A stretch of DNA of 64,000 bases, from assembly GCF_012910805.1 (NCBI RefSeq), contig NZ_WTVK01000018.1:38434-102433 (forward strand), in the 5' to 3' direction. The notes beneath the pieces are model-generated. The model had not been told where the DNA came from. It did no database searches and worked only from the letters and a program-made list of their open reading frames with translations. The translations under genes were made by a program, and so were the position numbers. Positions 9,648 through 18,951 of this stretch are shown piece after piece. The stretch is from Aromatoleum evansii (lineage in GTDB: Bacteria; Pseudomonadota; Gammaproteobacteria; Burkholderiales; Rhodocyclaceae). Position 1 is the first letter of the stretch; the number at the start of each line of letters is the position of its first letter.

Positions 9648-10106
9648 GGTTTCGCAGCAGATCGTGCTGAGCGGCTTGCCGGCGTTTTCGCCGATCCAGT
9701 CCATCATGCCCGCGAACCAGCCCGCGAACATGTAGCAGGTCCTGGCGGCGCAGGCTTCCGCCTGCGAGAGGACGAGCGTGGAATGGTCGAGGCGGACGTC
9801 GGCCGTGCCGGTGCGGAAGTCGGCCTCGGCGAGGCTGAAGCGACCCCAGCCGCGTGCCGATAGGCGCTCCAGGTAGTGTTCGAAGAGCTCGACGCCGGCG
9901 AGGCCGTGGGCGAACGCTTCCTTTTCGCACCAGTGGCGCGCCGACTTGTAGCTGGCGTGGTAGAGGATGTCGCCGTAGCTTTCGTCACCCATGCCCGTCT
10001 CCAGGTCCTGCAGGGTATCAAGGCAGAAGCTGCGCGCGGCGAGGCGGATGGACTCATACTCGGCGTCGGCGCAGCCGTCGTCGTCCTGGTCCTGCCCGGC
10101 GCTCAT
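9585..10106 (-). CDS. V4R-domain (DUF5943-like) protein, paralog 1
   Basis: A 173-residue cytoplasmic protein of the 4-vinyl-reductase (V4R) small-molecule-binding fold. It is a paralog of the protein at 25447-25974: both share YKSA-HWCEKEA, a GWG-FS motif, an LDHS strand and M-x-GWFAG-MD. The sibling lies in the dimethylglycine operon, so both probably bind or sense an intermediate of betaine breakdown; no catalytic function is established. ATG 10106 was chosen because AGGTGG lies five bases upstream; a GTG at 10115 is possible. It is divergent from the GbdR-like gene at 10632. Its last ~60 bp are duplicated downstream. Confidence 0.75.
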   Translation of the reverse strand: MSAGQDQDDDGCADAEYESIRLAARSFCLDTLQDLETGMGDESYGDILYHASYKSARHWCEKEAFAHGLAGVELFEHYLERLSARGWGRFSLAEADFRTGTADVRLDHSTLVLSQAEACAARTCYMFAGWFAGMMDWIGENAGKPLSTICCETQCGADGFDHCIFAIRPRLLN

Positions 10107-10182
10107 CGAATCCACCTGTCGATCCTTCCCGTCAGCCTCATTGCATCATTATTCGCACCCCGGCGCGTCGTGGTCAGTCTGC

Positions 10183-10212
10183 TTGCGACAGGTTTCCGCG
10201 AGATTGCGACAG
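10183..10212. promoter_or_regulatory. Candidate AraC-type operator: TTGCGACAG direct repeat, 21-bp period
   Basis: TTGCGACAG occurs at 10183-10191 and exactly again at 10204-10212. A 21-bp period places both half-sites on the same DNA face, as AraC-family activators require. The repeat sits 77-106 bp upstream of the V4R start and in the divergent gap of the GbdR-like gene. Binding by a GbdR-type regulator is inferred. The remainder of this 525-bp gap shows no gene. Confidence 0.5.
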
Positions 10213-10631
10213 TTTGCTGCGCCCGGACCGTGAAGGCTGGCGAAGGCCGGGAGAAGCCGCTATGTTTACAGACATATAGCTCGATCCGCATGGCGCACCA
10301 AAAAGAACAAGGCGCCCGCGTGACGCCCCATGCCGGGGCGTGAAACGCGAGGACGACCAACAGGAGACACCGATGTTCCATTTCGCCGGGCCAGCCGCCC
10401 CAGGGCGTTCCGCGCCCGCCTCTCCCCCGACTCCATCCTGTCCGTCCCTGTGCCGGCGCCGCTCTTGCGGGAGCGATGTGGCGGGCTGACGCGCGTCTTT
10501 CCTGCCGCGCAGCACGCCTCGTCGCACAGAGGCATGGTTCCTGCTGAAGTCGGCATAGCGACTGCACCGATGCAAACCGGTCCGCCGCACCAATCGATGT
10601 TTGCATTCGCCCAACCTTGAAATCGGAGCAC

Positions 10632-11642
10632 ATGGTGTCCGCCACACTCTCGTCCGTGACCCGCGTCGGTTTTCTCCTGCTGAACGAATTCACGATGATC
10701 GCGTTCTCCAGCGCGATCGAAGTCCTGCGCATGGCCAACCACATCAGTGGCAAGCCCTTGTACAGCTGGTCCGTGATCTCCACGGACGGTCAGCAGGTGG
10801 CCTCCAGCAACGGCCTCGCGCCCACACAGATCGGAACCTACGAGGAATCGGGGCCGTTCGACATGGTATTCGTGTGCGGCGGCACCAACGTCACCCGCTT
10901 CGTCGATGACAAGGTGCTCGCCCTGCTGCGCCGCATCGCGCACGACAAGGTGATTCTCGGCGGGCTGTGCACCGGAACCTATGCGCTGGTGAAGGCCGGT
11001 CTGCTGAACGGCTACCGCGCGACCATCCACTGGGAGAACCTGAGCGCACTGCGCGAGGCCCACGGCAGGATCCACTTTGTCGAGGAGCTCTTCGTCATCG
11101 ACCGCGACCGGATCACCTGTACCGGCGGCATCGCCCCCATCGACATGATGCTCGCCGTGGTGCGCGAGCGTTGCGGCAAGACCCTCGTTGCGGAAATCTC
11201 CGAGCAGTTCATCCTCGAACGGGTGCGCGACAGCAAGGATCGCCAGCACATCCCGCTGGCTGCGCGAGCGGGTTGCAACCGCAAGGCCCTGGTGGAAGTC
11301 GCAGCCCTGATGGAAGCGAACATCGAGGAGCCCCTGTCGCTGGAGGAGTTGTCGCAACTCGCCGGCCTCTCCCAGCGCCACCTGCAGCGCCTGTTCCGCG
11401 AAGCCTTGCAAGTCACTCCCAGCCACTACTACCTGGAATTGCGACTGCGTCGCGCGCGCGAGCTCCTGCTGCAGACGCAGATGTCCATCACCAACATCAC
11501 GGTCGCCTGCGGCTTCCAGTCGGCCTGTCATTTCAGCAAGTGCTACCGCGCGCTGTTCGGCAAGCCGCCCAGCAGCGAGCGGCGGCCGCAGGGGACCGTG
11601 GCGGGCGTGGGCAAGCCCGTCGTCCATCATCTGGCGGCATGA
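10632..11642 (+). CDS. GATase1-like/AraC-family regulator (GbdR/SouR/CdhR type)
   Basis: A 336-residue transcription factor with a DJ-1/PfpI-like sensor domain (about 10-190; nucleophile elbow GGLCTGTYALVKAGLL) and an AraC DNA-binding domain (about 225-320; ACGFQSACHFSKCYRALFGKPPSSER). It is very similar to the regulator at 27354-28523, including the SSER ending of the DNA-binding domain. GGAG precedes ATG 10632 and is preferred over an upstream TTG. It is divergent from the V4R gene, with candidate operators in the shared gap, and close to gbcAB. Probable role: activation of betaine or sarcosine catabolic genes. It could be the GbdR, SouR or CdhR equivalent. Confidence 0.87.
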   Translation: MVSATLSSVTRVGFLLLNEFTMIAFSSAIEVLRMANHISGKPLYSWSVISTDGQQVASSNGLAPTQIGTYEESGPFDMVFVCGGTNVTRFVDDKVLALLRRIAHDKVILGGLCTGTYALVKAGLLNGYRATIHWENLSALREAHGRIHFVEELFVIDRDRITCTGGIAPIDMMLAVVRERCGKTLVAEISEQFILERVRDSKDRQHIPLAARAGCNRKALVEVAALMEANIEEPLSLEELSQLAGLSQRHLQRLFREALQVTPSHYYLELRLRRARELLLQTQMSITNITVACGFQSACHFSKCYRALFGKPPSSERRPQGTVAGVGKPVVHHLAA

Positions 11643-11677
11643 CGCGTCTGCCGGCGGCCTGAGTCCGGGTCGCTCCA

Positions 11678-11707
11678 GGCTCCGTGCAATGCACGGAGCC
11701 GTTTCCT
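11678..11707 (+). terminator. Intrinsic terminator after GbdR-like gene
   Basis: A 10-bp perfect stem (GGCTCCGTGC / GCACGGAGCC, 11678-11687 with 11691-11700) with a 3-base loop is followed by a short T-rich tail (GTTTCCT). It lies 36 bp after the regulator stop codon and separates it from the next operon. Confidence 0.65.
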
Positions 11708-11769
11708 ATCCTTGTAGCGCAGGGATGCGCAGAGGCCGGTTGTCGAGGAACGATCCGGGAGAGGAAACC

Positions 11770-11964
11770 ATGAACAGGCCCAACATCAAGGTGTATCGCC
11801 TGGCGGCGTTGTTCGTTCTGGGCATCCTGCTGTTCAACTACCCCCTGATGGCCCTGTTCAATCATCCGACGCTGGTGGCCGGGATTCCCGTTCTGTACGT
11901 GTACGCCTTTGCGGCCTGGGTACTGCTGGTCGCGCTCCTGATCCTGGTGATCGAGCGGACCTAG
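11770..11964 (+). CDS. Small two-helix inner-membrane protein paired with the SLC5-like sensor
   Basis: A 64-residue protein with two hydrophobic helices (about 10-30 and 38-60) ending in a short charged tail (VIERT). AGGAAACC lies before ATG 11770. It stands 31 bp upstream of the SLC5/GGDEF/EAL gene. Small membrane proteins commonly precede SLC5-type transporters and CbrA-like sensors, so it is probably an accessory subunit or assembly partner of that protein. No enzymatic motif is visible. Confidence 0.75.
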   Translation: MNRPNIKVYRLAALFVLGILLFNYPLMALFNHPTLVAGIPVLYVYAFAAWVLLVALLILVIERT

Positions 11965-11995
11965 CGCGGCTGCGCGGCCGCCGGGAGACGCCATC

Positions 11996-14900
11996 TTGCC
12001 CACATGGCTCATCGCGGTGGTGGTAGCGGCCTATCTCGGGCTGCTGTTCGCCATCGCCTATCTGGGCGAACGCGCCGCAGACGCGGGACGCAGCCTGATC
12101 GCGAATCCCTATGTCTACGCGCTCTCGCTGTGCGTCTTCCTGACCGCGTGGGGCTTCTACGGCGACGTCGGCGTCGCCGCGAACTCGGGCATCGCCTACC
12201 TGCCGGCGAACATCGGGCCGTGCGTGATGGCTTGCCTGTGGTGGATGGTGCTGCGCAAGATCATCCGCATCGCCAAGGACAACCGCCTCACCTCGCTGGC
12301 CGACTTCATTTCCTCGCGCTACGGCAAGAGCGGCCTGCTCGCGGGGCTCGTGACGGTGATCGCGCTGCTGGGGGTGACGCCCTACGTGTCGCTGCAGCTC
12401 AAGGCGGTGGCGATGAGCTTCCACTTCCTGCGAGGCTATCCGGACGCGCCGGCGACCACGTCGCTCGTCGACAGCATATGGCACGACACGACCTTCTACG
12501 TGACCCTGCTGCTGGCCGCATTCACGGTCGTGTTCGGCACGCGCAAGCTCGATCTCGCCGAGCGGCACGAAGGCATGGTCGCCGCGATCGCCTTCGACTC
12601 GCTGGTCAAGCTGCTCGCCTTTCTCGCCGTCGGCATCTTCGTCACCTGGGGGCTGTACGACGGCCCGGGTGATCTCTTCGGCCGTGCAGCCGAGGTGCCG
12701 CAGTTCGCCGCACTGTTCACGATCGGCGGTGGCGAGCGCGGCGGACAGTCGCCCTGGGGATCGCTGTTCGCCATCTACGCCGTCACCATGCTCGCGGTGA
12801 TGTTCCTGCCGCGGCAGTTCCAGGTGGCGGTGATCGAGAACGTCGACGAGACGCACGTGAATCGGGCGATCTGGCTGTTTCCGTTGTATTTCCTGCTGTT
12901 CGACCTCTTCGTGCTGCCCATCGCCTTCGCCGGCCTGCTGCAGTTCGGCCCCGACGGCGCCGTCAGCCCGGAGAGCTTCGTGCTCGCGCTGCCGATGGCC
13001 GCGCAGCGCGAGGCGCTGGCGCTGCTCGTGTTCGTCGGCGGTTTCGCCGCGGCTACCGGCATGGTGGTCGTGGAGGTCATCGCGCTGTCGACGATGGTTT
13101 GCAACGACCTGGTGATGCCGATCCTGCTGCGCGTGAAGGCGCTGCGCCTGACGGAACGGACCGACCTGTCGGGCCTGCTGCTGGCGATCCGGCGCATCAC
13201 CATCGTGGGGGGGCTCCTGCTCGGCTACGCGTATTACCGGCTGGCAGGCGAAGCCTATGCACTGGCGTCGATCGGGCTGCTCTCGCTGGCAGCGGTGGCG
13301 CAGTTCGCGCCCGCCCTGCTGGGCGGGCTGTACTGGAAGGCAGGCACCAAGGCGGGCGCGTTCGCCGGGCTGGGGGCGGGTTTCGTGGTGTGGCTCTACA
13401 CGCTGGTGGTGCCCGCCTTCGCGCGGGCGGGATGGCTATCGCCAACGCTGCTCGAGCAAGGCCCCTTCGGCGTGGGGCTGCTGCGCCCGCTCGCACTGTT
13501 CGGCCTGGAGGGGCTCGACGAGACCAGCCATGGGGTGCTGTGGAGCATGTTCGCCAATGTCGGGGCCTACGTGGCGGTGTCGCTCCTCAGCGAACAGGAC
13601 AGCGTGGAGCGGACCCAAGCGGCGCTGTTCGTCGACGCATCGAGGCACGATCGCGGTATCGAACGCGACTGGGGAGCACGCGGTTCGCTGCCCGACCTGT
13701 ATGCGCTCATGCAACGTTTCCTGGGTCCGGAGAATGCCCGTCAATCCTTGGCGTCGTATGCGATGCGGCATGGCCTCGACTGGCCGCGGGAGGTGGACGC
13801 CGATCTGGCGCGCTACTGCGAAGCGCAACTGTCCGGCATCATCGGCGCGGCTTCAGCGCGTCTCGTGCTCGGCTCGGTGGTGGAGGAAGAGTTCCTGCGC
13901 GACACGCTCACCGGCCTTCCGAACCGCGCATTGCTGCTAACCCGTCTCGGCGACGCCCTCGACCGCCACCGGCTGGGCAAGGCGCACGGGTTCGCCCTCC
14001 TGTTCATCAGCCTGGACCGCTTCCGACTCATCGGTGACAGCCTGGGCGCAACCGTCGCCGACGAGTTCCTGATTGCGGTCGCACGCAGCCTGGGCTCCGG
14101 GCTCCGCCCCGGTGACACGGCGGCCCGCCTGGGCGGCGAGAATTTCGCGCTCCTGCTCGACGAAACCAGCGATGTCACGGAGGCGATACGCTTCGCGGAG
14201 CGCCTCCAGACCGAGTTGGCGGCCGGCTTCAACGTGGACGGGCACGCGCTGTTCTCGTCGGCGAGCGTGGGGATCGCCCTCGGCCGGCCCGACTACGCAG
14301 ACCCCGCCGACATCCTGCGTGACGCGGAGACGGCCGCGCACAACGCCACGCGGCGCGGTGGTGCGTGCCAGGAGGTCTTTGCCGCCGACATGCGCGAGCG
14401 CGTGGTCGCCCTGCTCGACATGGAGACGCAGTTGCGCCGGGCGGTTTCACGCGGCGACGAGTTCCGCGTCTACTACCAGCCCATCGTCGACCTGCCCACC
14501 GGCCGGTTGGCCGGGTTCGAAGCGCTGGTGCGGATGCGCCGGGCCGACGGTACGCTGGTGCCGCCAGGCGAGTTCATTCCGCTCACCGAGGAGACCGGTC
14601 TCATCGTGTCGATCGGCCGCTGGGTGCTGGCCGAAGCCTGCCGACAGATGCAGGACTGGCAACGGCGTTTTCCGGAGCGCGCGGCCGGGAAGATCAGCGT
14701 GAACCTCGCCGGCCGGCAGTTCGTGCAGCCGGACCTGCTCGAGCAGATCCGTGCGGTGCTGGCCGAAACCGGCCTCGACGCGGGCAGTCTCAAGCTGGAG
14801 GTGACCGAGACGCTGCTGATGGAGCACGCCGAAGCGGCGGCCGCCGTGCTGACGAAACTGCGCGCACTCGGAATCGAACTCCTGATGGACGACTTCGGCA

Positions 14901-15193
14901 CCGGCTACTCGTCGCTGTCATACCTGCACCGCTTCCCGCTCGACACCCTGAAGGTCGACGCCTCCTTCGTGCGCCGCATGGACACGGACCAGGCGGCGGA
15001 CGATATCGTCCAGACGATCGTCACCCTCGCCCGCACGCTCGGTATGAGCGTGATCGCCGAAGGGGTCGAGACCGCGGCCCAACTGGCCCGGCTGCGGGCC
15101 TTGGGGGTCGATTATGGCCAAGGATATTACTTTGGCCAGCCGCTCGACGCAGAAGCCGCCGAGCGGATGATCAGCACTGCGCCGACCTGGTGA
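11996..15193 (+). CDS. SLC5-like membrane sensor fused to degenerate GGDEF and intact EAL domains
   Basis: A 1065-residue inner-membrane protein. Residues 1 to ~540 form about 12-13 helices of the sodium:solute symporter (SLC5) fold. A linker follows, then a GGDEF domain (~640-790) and an EAL domain (~800-1055). The cyclase motif reads GGENF (~711-715): the glutamate essential for catalysis is Asn, so cyclase activity is probably lost. The phosphodiesterase motifs are intact: EAL at ~841, VNLAGRQF, EVTET, DDFGTGYSS, LKVDASFV, AEGVET and GYYFGQPL. It probably hydrolyses cyclic di-GMP in response to solute binding or transport. Start is TTG 11996 with GGGAG eight bases upstream. It sits between betaine regulators and a betaine ABC transporter, so a betaine-related ligand is a reasonable guess. 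Confidence 0.88.
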   Translation: MPTWLIAVVVAAYLGLLFAIAYLGERAADAGRSLIANPYVYALSLCVFLTAWGFYGDVGVAANSGIAYLPANIGPCVMACLWWMVLRKIIRIAKDNRLTSLADFISSRYGKSGLLAGLVTVIALLGVTPYVSLQLKAVAMSFHFLRGYPDAPATTSLVDSIWHDTTFYVTLLLAAFTVVFGTRKLDLAERHEGMVAAIAFDSLVKLLAFLAVGIFVTWGLYDGPGDLFGRAAEVPQFAALFTIGGGERGGQSPWGSLFAIYAVTMLAVMFLPRQFQVAVIENVDETHVNRAIWLFPLYFLLFDLFVLPIAFAGLLQFGPDGAVSPESFVLALPMAAQREALALLVFVGGFAAATGMVVVEVIALSTMVCNDLVMPILLRVKALRLTERTDLSGLLLAIRRITIVGGLLLGYAYYRLAGEAYALASIGLLSLAAVAQFAPALLGGLYWKAGTKAGAFAGLGAGFVVWLYTLVVPAFARAGWLSPTLLEQGPFGVGLLRPLALFGLEGLDETSHGVLWSMFANVGAYVAVSLLSEQDSVERTQAALFVDASRHDRGIERDWGARGSLPDLYALMQRFLGPENARQSLASYAMRHGLDWPREVDADLARYCEAQLSGIIGAASARLVLGSVVEEEFLRDTLTGLPNRALLLTRLGDALDRHRLGKAHGFALLFISLDRFRLIGDSLGATVADEFLIAVARSLGSGLRPGDTAARLGGENFALLLDETSDVTEAIRFAERLQTELAAGFNVDGHALFSSASVGIALGRPDYADPADILRDAETAAHNATRRGGACQEVFAADMRERVVALLDMETQLRRAVSRGDEFRVYYQPIVDLPTGRLAGFEALVRMRRADGTLVPPGEFIPLTEETGLIVSIGRWVLAEACRQMQDWQRRFPERAAGKISVNLAGRQFVQPDLLEQIRAVLAETGLDAGSLKLEVTETLLMEHAEAAAAVLTKLRALGIELLMDDFGTGYSSLSYLHRFPLDTLKVDASFVRRMDTDQAADDIVQTIVTLARTLGMSVIAEGVETAAQLARLRALGVDYGQGYYFGQPLDAEAAERMISTAPTW

Positions 15194-15210
15194 TCCGCGG
15201 GTCCGGGGCG

Positions 15211-16080
15211 TCAGGACTCCTGCCCCTGGCCCCCTTTCCGACGTGCGATCCGCTCTTCCTTCCGCACGCCGAAGCTTTCGGTAAGACGATCGAGGATGAT
15301 CGCGAGCAACACCACCGCGAGTCCGGACTCGAAGCCCAGTCCGATGTCGAGGCGCTGGATACTGGCGAGGACGTTGTTGCCCAGGCCGCCGCCACCGACC
15401 ATCGACGCGATGATCACCATCGACAGCGCCATCATGATCGTCTGGTTGATGCCGGCCATGATCGAGGGCAGCGCGCCGGGAATCTGGATCTTGAGCAGCA
15501 CCTGCAGCGGCGTGCAGCCGAAGGTGATGCCGGCCTCGACCTGCTCCTTGTTGACCTGGCGGATGCCGAGCGCGGTCAGGCGGACCACCGGCGGCATGGC
15601 GAAGATCACCGTCGCCAGGACCGCCGGTACGCGCCCGAGTCCGAACACCATCGCCGCCGGGATGAGGTAGACGAAGGCCGGCATGGTCTGCATGAAGTCC
15701 AGCACCGGCCGCAGCAGGTAGTTGATCCGCCGGTTGAGCGCCGCGGCGATGCCCAGCGGTATACCGACCAGGAGGCTGATGAGCGTCGCCGCGATGATCA
15801 GCGCGAGCGTGACCATCGTTGCCGGCCAGAAGCCGGTGCCGATGATGACGACGAAGGCCGCCGCTGCGACGACCGCGAACTTCCAGCCGAGGCGCCAGAA
15901 TCCCAGCGCGACGAACATGCCCGCGAGGAGCCAGTCCGGCACCAGTTGCAAGAGCTGCTCGGTCAGCGCCGTCATGTCCCCGACGACGTCGCCCAGGTTC
16001 TCCAGCACCCCGTGGTCGTTTTCGAGGATGAAGTTGATAGTTTTCTCGGCCCATTCGCCGATCGGCAGGAAATCACGCAT
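15211..16080 (-). CDS. Glycine betaine/proline ABC transporter permease (ProW/OpuAB-like)
   Basis: A 289-residue inner-membrane permease with about six to seven helices. The EAA loop lies near VNKEQVEAGITFGCTPLQ, and MVGGGGLG is typical of quaternary-amine importers. It forms the channel for the ATPase and binding protein encoded upstream. Its start overlaps the ATPase stop by 8 bp, indicating translational coupling. It converges with the SLC5-like sensor gene (17-bp gap). Confidence 0.92.
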   Translation of the reverse strand: MRDFLPIGEWAEKTINFILENDHGVLENLGDVVGDMTALTEQLLQLVPDWLLAGMFVALGFWRLGWKFAVVAAAAFVVIIGTGFWPATMVTLALIIAATLISLLVGIPLGIAAALNRRINYLLRPVLDFMQTMPAFVYLIPAAMVFGLGRVPAVLATVIFAMPPVVRLTALGIRQVNKEQVEAGITFGCTPLQVLLKIQIPGALPSIMAGINQTIMMALSMVIIASMVGGGGLGNNVLASIQRLDIGLGFESGLAVVLLAIILDRLTESFGVRKEERIARRKGGQGQES

Positions 16081-17284
16081 GGCTGAGTTCTTCCTTCGCC
16101 ATCTTCTTGAGCAGGATCGTCTGGGTGACCGCGCCGATGTAGTGGCCCTGCGACTCGATCACCGGCAGCGGATAGGGCATCTTCACGATGCGGCAGATCA
16201 GCTCGCGCAGGTTGAGGTTGCCATTGACCGGCGGGAGGTCGGTCAGCAGCGCGTGGGAGAGTTCGGTGGAGCCGGATTCGAGCGAGCGGATCATCGAGTC
16301 GATGGAGACGGTGCCGACGAGCTTGTGCTCGCCATCCACGACGAAACCGTAATTGCGCCGCGCCGCGCGCAAACGCTCGATCGCGCCGTGGAAACCGTCC
16401 GCGAAATCGCCGTGCGCCTTGAATACCGGCACCGCATCGGCGTCGGCGATGTCCTTGGCGGACAGGTACTTGTTCACATCCACCCCGTTGAAGAAGGCCC
16501 GCACGTATTCGTCGGCGGGGTTGCGGATGATTTCGTCGGGCGTGCCGATCTGCACGATGCGCCCGCCTTCCATGATGGCGATGCGGTTGCCGATGCGGCA
16601 GGCCTCGTCGAGATCGTGGGAGACGAAGATGATCGTGCGCTGCTGTTCGCGCTGCAGGTCGAGCAGCAGGTCCTGCATTTCGGTGCGCTTAAGGGGGTCG
16701 AGCGCGGAAAAGGCCTCGTCCATCAGCATCAGCGACGGATCGACGGCCAACGCGCGCGCAAGTCCCGCGCGCTGCTGCATCCCGCCGCTCAGCTCGCGCG
16801 GATAGCGGTTCGCGTAGGCGCCCAGGCCCACCTGTTCGAGCACCTTCATCGCCCGCGCTTCGCGCTCCTTGCGCGGCACGCCGGAGACCTCGAGCCCGAA
16901 GGCGGCGTTCGCGAGCACCGTGAGGTGCGGCAGCAGCGCGAACGACTGGAAGACCATCGCCATGTCGCGGCGGCGCAGCTTGATGAGCTCGCGCGGGTCC
17001 ATCGACGCCACATCCTGTCCGTCGACGAGAACCTGCCCGGAGCTGGGCTCGATCAAGCGGTTGAGCAGGCGGATCAGCGTGGATTTGCCGGACCCGGACA
17101 AACCCATGATGACGAAGATCTCGCCCGCGTTGATGTGGAAATTCGCGTTCTGGACACCGACCACCATGCCCGTTTCCCGAACGATCCGGTCCTTGTCCTT
17201 GCCCGAACGCAGCATCTGCATCGCCACGTCCGGTTTGGGGCCGAAGATCTTGTACAGATCCTTTACTACGATCTTTGCTTGCAT
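16073..17284 (-). CDS. Glycine betaine ABC transporter ATP-binding protein (ProV/OpuAA-like)
   Basis: A 403-residue ATPase energising betaine uptake. It has Walker A GLSGSGKSTL, signature LSGGMQQR, Walker B LMLMDEAFSALD and H-loop VSHD. The C-terminal ~120 residues form a tandem CBS region, used in OpuA/ProU for osmotic or cyclic-nucleotide control of transport. ATG 17284 has GGAGGT about ten bases upstream. It is the middle gene of binding protein-ATPase-permease. Confidence 0.93.
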   Translation of the reverse strand: MQAKIVVKDLYKIFGPKPDVAMQMLRSGKDKDRIVRETGMVVGVQNANFHINAGEIFVIMGLSGSGKSTLIRLLNRLIEPSSGQVLVDGQDVASMDPRELIKLRRRDMAMVFQSFALLPHLTVLANAAFGLEVSGVPRKEREARAMKVLEQVGLGAYANRYPRELSGGMQQRAGLARALAVDPSLMLMDEAFSALDPLKRTEMQDLLLDLQREQQRTIIFVSHDLDEACRIGNRIAIMEGGRIVQIGTPDEIIRNPADEYVRAFFNGVDVNKYLSAKDIADADAVPVFKAHGDFADGFHGAIERLRAARRNYGFVVDGEHKLVGTVSIDSMIRSLESGSTELSHALLTDLPPVNGNLNLRELICRIVKMPYPLPVIESQGHYIGAVTQTILLKKMAKEELSHA

Positions 17285-17384
17285 GGTCTCGCGTACCTCC
17301 AGCGCACTGCTCCACCCATCAATCGACACCGGTGCCCGCAATGCTGCGAACACCGGTTTTCGCGTCTGCGCGCAATACGCCGCC

Positions 17385-18275
17385 TTACCGGGCGTCCTTC
17401 AACCAGGCTGCAACCATTTCGGGATGGCTCGCAATGTAGGCCGCGGCCTCTTTCTCGTAGGACGATTCCTTCGCCTTCGCCATGATGCCTTCAAGGTCCG
17501 AGAGCGGAATCTTGAAGTTCTTGATGAAGGCCGCCGCTTTCGGGAAGTCCTGGTCGAAGCCCTTGCGCCCGATCGCGTGGATGGCTTCGGCGCCGCCGAG
17601 CGACTTCTTCGGATCCTCGAGGTAGCGCACCTTGTATTTCGAGAACATCCAGTGCGGATTCCACGTCGTGACGACGATCCAGTCCTTGCGCGCCATCGCG
17701 CGATCGAGGGCGACGATCATCGCGGCATCGGAACCCGTGCGCAGGTCGTAGCCGGCGAGGCTGTAGTCCTTGAGCGCCTGTTCGGAGGCGCGCATCAGGC
17801 CAGCACCCGGGTCGATTCCCTGGACCTGGCTCTTTAGCTTCTTCGCCACTTCTGGTTTGTTCAGATCGGTAATCGACGACAGCTCGGACGCGGGGACATA
17901 GTCGGGAACGGCCCAGCCGAGCTTGGCGTTGTCATACAGGATGCCGAGATCGACCAGATCGCCGTTGAGCTTGTCCCAGTAGGCCTTGTGCGTATTCGGC
18001 AACCATGCCATTAACATCACGTCGAGCTGCTTCTTGGCGACGCCCTGGTACTGCAGCCCGATGTCGGTCATCACCAGCTCGACCTTGTAGCCGAGCCGCT
18101 GCTCGAGCAACTGCTTGGCGATGTTGGTCACCGCCTCCGCATCGGACCACGCCGTCCAGCCGATCTTGATCGTCTTCTGATCGGCGGCCTGGACGCTGCT
18201 CGCACCGGCCACCGCCGAAACGATCATCGCAGCGCCGATTGCGTGTTTGAACACTTGCCTCAGTCTTGAAAACAT
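17385..18275 (-). CDS. Glycine betaine/quaternary amine-binding periplasmic protein (OpuAC family)
   Basis: A 296-residue secreted protein with a signal peptide of about 30 residues (cut after SSVQA). The OpuAC fold is recognisable from KIGWTAWSDAEAV and VVTTWNPHWMFSKYKVRYLEDP. The Trp-rich patches are those that cage quaternary ammonium groups by cation-pi contacts. It delivers substrate to the permease/ATPase encoded downstream. GGAGGAG precedes the start. Substrate is probably glycine betaine; choline or carnitine are alternatives. Confidence 0.9.
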   Translation of the reverse strand: MFSRLRQVFKHAIGAAMIVSAVAGASSVQAADQKTIKIGWTAWSDAEAVTNIAKQLLEQRLGYKVELVMTDIGLQYQGVAKKQLDVMLMAWLPNTHKAYWDKLNGDLVDLGILYDNAKLGWAVPDYVPASELSSITDLNKPEVAKKLKSQVQGIDPGAGLMRASEQALKDYSLAGYDLRTGSDAAMIVALDRAMARKDWIVVTTWNPHWMFSKYKVRYLEDPKKSLGGAEAIHAIGRKGFDQDFPKAAAFIKNFKIPLSDLEGIMAKAKESSYEKEAAAYIASHPEMVAAWLKDAR

Positions 18276-18419
18276 CTACTCCTCCGGTCTGATGTGTCGG
18301 GCTCTATGGATTGGCCCGTTGGTGATGAGTCTGTGTGCTGCGAGTCGAGAACTGCGATCCAGCGGGTGGAACTGCCGACCGTGTTATCAAGCGGGCAAGT
18401 AAATGCCGTTCGGACTGGG

Positions 18420-18445
18420 CCCTTCGACTAGCTCAGGGCGAACGG
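18420..18445. repeat. Dispersed repeat, CCTTCGAC...CTCAGGGCGAACGG type
   Basis: A 26-bp element upstream of the betaine-binding-protein gene. The inverse orientation recurs at 49443-49468 with small differences (CTAG here, CCTG there). It is a widely seen intergenic repeat type. No function can be read from it. Confidence 0.6.
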
Positions 18446-18559
18446 TAATACCTTAACGAGAAGATCGGCGAGAATCAGTCTAGGGGTCCGCGGGTCGGGC
18501 AATTTACCCATGTGCGACCTCCAGTCGATCTGTTTGCGGCATCGGGCGGAGCAAGGTTT

Positions 18560-18598
18560 CGTAGGGCGGGAGGCGTTACGCTCCTCCCGACCTACGGG
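18560..18598. repeat. GTAGGGCGGGAGG-type hairpin repeat after the dimethylglycine operon
   Basis: An inverted repeat (GTAGGGCGGGAGG against CTCCTCCCGACCTAC, one mismatch) lies 59 bp beyond the last gene of the dimethylglycine operon. It belongs to the same family as the repeats at 44648, 45978 and 47973. The hairpin could slow RNA decay or end transcription but has no T tract. Otherwise the 381-bp gap 18276-18656 shows no gene. Confidence 0.65.
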
Positions 18599-18656
18599 TT
18601 CGTGCGGTCGTTCGGGGTGCGGCCGTCTCCTCCATCGTCAGAGGTGACTGACGGAC

Positions 18657-18878
18657 TCACGGCACCAGGATCAGATCGATGGCCCTGCGCACCTCGGGCT
18701 GCAGCGTCGTGCCCTCGGCGCACAGGGCGGCGATCAGTTCGGGGAGGCCGTCGACGGGCTGGGCGGCGCGCACACGCCGCGCCCAGTCGTCGGGCGTTTC
18801 GCCCTGCGGCAGCGCAACCCCCAATGCGCCGAGCCGCTCGCGAAAGTCGTCGATATCGACGAGGTCGGCAAACATCAT
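18657..18878 (-). CDS. Small protein of unknown function, last gene of the dimethylglycine operon
   Basis: A 73-residue soluble, acidic protein with no signal peptide, membrane segment or cysteine cluster. AGGAGGG lies about eight bases before ATG 18878. It follows the ETF beta-like gene by 73 bp on the same strand. Its position suggests an accessory role in dimethylglycine oxidation or ETF assembly. I do not recognise the family. Confidence 0.65.
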   Translation of the reverse strand: MMFADLVDIDDFRERLGALGVALPQGETPDDWARRVRAAQPVDGLPELIAALCAEGTTLQPEVRRAIDLILVP

Positions 18879-18951
18879 GATGTGGCCCTCCTGAAGGACG
18901 AGGAATACTTTACGCCTTTCGACGGTCCGCGATAGTCGCGGTCTCCCGCGC

